This document shows, one piece after another, positions 4,549-5,903 of a DNA stretch of 5,903 nt. The stretch is from contig KL571320.1 in NCBI GenBank assembly GCA_000715855.1, positions 27,002 through 32,904 on the forward strand, read 5' to 3'. The stretch is from Actinoplanes liguriensis. GTDB taxonomy: Bacteria; Actinomycetota; Actinomycetes; Mycobacteriales; Micromonosporaceae. A program made the translations under genes and the position numbers. Position 1 is the first letter of the stretch, and each line of letters opens with the position of its first letter. The notes beneath the pieces are model-generated. The model worked only from the letters and a program-made list of their open reading frames with translations, was not told the origin of the DNA and ran no database searches.

Positions 4549-5517
4549 TCAGCGGAAGTCGTAGCTCCCGCCGGTGCCGGGCACCTTGCCGGGGAGCCCG
4601 CGCCGGGTCCGCTCGGCCCGCAGCGCCGTGTCGACGACGTCCCACACCGCGCCGATCGCCACGACCGCGATGATGATGGTGTTCAGCCACCCCCGGAAGT
4701 CCCCGCCGTCGTGATCGAGGAAGCCGTGGAACGCCGGGTTGAAGAACCGGTCGGCCGAGAGCAGCCAGATCAGCGGGGCCGCCCACGCCACGGTCAGCAC
4801 CGCGTTGACGACCGCGACCTTCCGCGTGGTCCTGCCCAGCTGGTTGACCCACACGTAGTAGAAGCCGCGCAGCACCAGCACCGCGATCGTCACCGGCCAC
4901 CAGAACGACCAGTTCGCCGGGTCGAGCAGCGGCACGTCGGAGAACGTGAACTGCTGCAGCACGAGCGCCGCGATCAGCAGCACCACCCACACGACCCCGG
5001 TGAGCATCTGGCCGAGGCCGGCGCGCTGCGCCTCGTACCGCGGAAGGTCCTTGAGCGACCAGTTGACCTTTATGATGTTGCCGGTCCGCTCGGCGATCGC
5101 GAACACCAGCGTCACCCAGAAGCAGAGGTGCGCCCCGACCGTGAGCAGCCCGGACACCGCTCCGCCGATGATCTTCCCGATATTCGGATCGTCGAAGATC
5201 TGCACGACCACCCCGACCGTCACGACGATCGGCAGCACGGTCCACAGCAGGATCGTGAGCAGCCGCCGCCAGACCGGGAACAGCTCCGGCCCGATCAGGT
5301 AGGCCGGACGGCCCGCATACTGATCCGCCAGCCGCTCCGGATCGCCGAGCTCGGTGAGCGTCGTCTCGACCGCCGCCTCCCGGGTCTCCCCGGCCTCGAC
5401 CCGGGCGTCGACCGCATCCTCGATGGAGGCGCGCAGCTCCCGGTCGATGTCGGCGCGCTGCTGCTCCGGGATCCGGCGCAGGGCGGTGAACACGTAGCGA
5501 TCGACGAGGTCGTTCAT
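4549..5517 (-). CDS. HAAS-type (DUF1700-like) domain integral membrane protein
   Basis: 322 aa. Residues 1-70 form a soluble helical domain (MNDLVDRYVFTALRRIPEQQ, then acidic helices and LTELGDPERLADQYAG) typical of the HAAS/DUF1700-like domain commonly encoded next to PadR regulators. About six membrane segments follow, near residues 86-107, 115-141, 171-188, 204-224, 234-254 and 277-296, and then a short basic, Gly-rich cytoplasmic tail. Starts at ATG 5515-5517 (GGGGAG 6 nt upstream, inside padR); the 21 extra residues of the longer frame are padR read out of frame. The ATGA overlap with padR indicates translational coupling. The pairing suggests that PadR controls this protein, and the HAAS domain may pass a membrane signal; the substrate or signal is unknown and there is no ATPase gene nearby. 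Confidence 0.88.
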   Translation of the reverse strand: MNDLVDRYVFTALRRIPEQQRADIDRELRASIEDAVDARVEAGETREAAVETTLTELGDPERLADQYAGRPAYLIGPELFPVWRRLLTILLWTVLPIVVTVGVVVQIFDDPNIGKIIGGAVSGLLTVGAHLCFWVTLVFAIAERTGNIIKVNWSLKDLPRYEAQRAGLGQMLTGVVWVVLLIAALVLQQFTFSDVPLLDPANWSFWWPVTIAVLVLRGFYYVWVNQLGRTTRKVAVVNAVLTVAWAAPLIWLLSADRFFNPAFHGFLDHDGGDFRGWLNTIIIAVVAIGAVWDVVDTALRAERTRRGLPGKVPGTGGSYDFR

Positions 5518-5867
5518 TTCTCGCTCCCCAGATTCGTGTCGGTGAAAAGGTCGCCGATCGCGGCGTCGAGTCGTGCCCACTCGCCGCGCAGGGTCGCGGC
5601 GAGGGCGTCACCCTGCTCGGTGGTCCGGTAGAACTTCCGCGGGCGGGCCTCGCCGGTGTTCCACTCGCTGGTCAGCAGCCCCTGCGCCTCGAGCCGGCGC
5701 AGCAGCGGATAGAGCGTGTTGGCCTCGACCTCGAAGCCGGCCCGGCTCAGCGTCTCGAGCAGGGAATAGCCATAGCCGGGCGTGCGCAGGACGGTGAGGC
5801 TGGCGACGACCACGGTGCCGCGCCGCAGTTCCTGCAGATGCCCCGCTAGCGTCGCATCCATTGTCAT
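5514..5867 (-). CDS. PadR family transcriptional regulator
   Basis: 117 aa, short PadR subfamily (winged helix plus one C-terminal dimerisation helix). Diagnostic features are LRTPGYGYSLLETL (27-40), recognition helix NTLYPLLRRLEAQGLL (50-65), the wing RPRKFYRTTEQG (75-86) and the terminal helix about 87-107. It probably represses its own operon as a dimer, responding to a ligand or membrane stress. ATG at 5865-5867 is preferred over the in-frame ATG two codons later because TATCGT lies 7 nt upstream of it, as expected for a leaderless transcript; no Shine-Dalgarno sequence is visible. It is the first gene of an operon with the HAAS-type membrane protein, overlapping it by 4 nt. Only 14 genomic bases remain upstream before adapter sequence begins, so the operator is mostly missing. 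Confidence 0.94.
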   Translation of the reverse strand: MTMDATLAGHLQELRRGTVVVASLTVLRTPGYGYSLLETLSRAGFEVEANTLYPLLRRLEAQGLLTSEWNTGEARPRKFYRTTEQGDALAATLRGEWARLDAAIGDLFTDTNLGSEK

Positions 5868-5874
5868 GCCTGGA

Positions 5875-5880
5875 ACGATA
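5875..5880 (-). promoter_or_regulatory. Candidate -10 box of the padR operon
   Basis: TATCGT on the minus strand fits TAnnnT and sits 7 nt upstream of the padR ATG, the same geometry as the trp leader promoter. The -35 region and any PadR operator would lie beyond base 5881 and are lost. Confidence 0.42.
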
Positions 5881-5881
5881 G

Positions 5882-5903
5882 CTGTCTCTTATACACATCT
5901 CTG
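5882..5903. other. Tn5/Nextera mosaic-end adapter contamination
   Basis: Bases 5882-5900 are CTGTCTCTTATACACATCT, the complete 19-bp Tn5 mosaic end used in Nextera tagmentation libraries, followed by CTG from the adapter tail. Read on the minus strand it encodes the well-known artefactual start MCIRDS. It is AT-rich against very GC-rich surroundings and lies exactly at the window edge. It is library sequence, not the organism's DNA. Confidence 0.97.

Noticed and set aside
4492..5631. 379-codon plus-strand open frame
   Set aside because: Antisense shadow of the HAAS membrane-protein gene; composition dominated by Arg, Pro, Asp and His repeats.
5608..5898. Minus-strand open frame starting MCIRDS
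   Set aside because: Its start lies in the Nextera adapter and the rest is an out-of-frame reading of padR.
1..5903. CRISPR array, tRNA, rRNA, insertion sequence or attachment site
   Set aside because: No regularly spaced repeats, no cloverleaf-like sequences, no transposase-like protein and no flanking direct repeats were seen.

Overview
This 5.9-kb window is very GC-rich, and its genes and signals look actinobacterial: GTG and TTG starts, TAnnnT -10 boxes a few bases from start codons, a GTTT-N17-GGGTAT stress promoter, a TTGTCCACA box and an actinobacterial-style trp attenuator. A Micromonosporaceae-like host (Actinoplanes/Micromonospora type) is my best guess, from impression only. No mobile element, CRISPR array, tRNA or rRNA is visible. 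The last 22 bases are not genomic: they are a Tn5/Nextera mosaic-end adapter, so the window ends at a contaminated contig edge.

Layout, left to right. Positions 1-448 (minus strand) hold a two-gene unit: a small conserved-looking protein followed by the truncated 5' end of what looks like an AbiEii/AbiGii-type nucleotidyltransferase, a possible type IV toxin-antitoxin pair. Positions 540-872 hold a 90-aa helical protein (TTG start with a strong Shine-Dalgarno sequence), preceded by a near-consensus SigB/SigF-class stress promoter and followed at once by a hairpin terminator. Positions 883-1512 hold a stand-alone AbiEi-type winged-helix protein with a DnaA-box-like 9-mer upstream. Positions 1633-3641 are a complete trp-type regulatory unit: promoter, 11-codon leader peptide with tandem Trp codons, mutually exclusive hairpins, a fused anthranilate-synthase-family enzyme (chorismate-binding domain plus glutamine amidotransferase) and a terminator. 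Positions 3705-3995 hold a 77-aa unknown protein ending in a long inverted repeat. Divergent from it is a single-domain CheY-like response regulator (4167-4541, plus strand). It converges, with 7 bp between stops, on a PadR regulator/HAAS-type membrane protein operon (5867 to 4549, minus strand) whose genes overlap by 4 nt (ATGA).

How the genes work together. The clearest circuit is the attenuator: low charged tRNA-Trp would stall ribosomes on the leader and allow transcription of the chorismate-using enzyme, which argues for a role in tryptophan supply although the protein resembles PhzE in architecture. The PadR/membrane-protein pair is a typical autoregulated repressor-plus-sensor/effector operon; its operator probably lies at or beyond the contig end. 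The other genes are independent transcription units. I see no undescribed multi-gene system that the sequence alone supports; the most interesting items are the attenuator, the stress promoter in front of an unknown 90-aa protein, and the truncated toxin-antitoxin-like pair.
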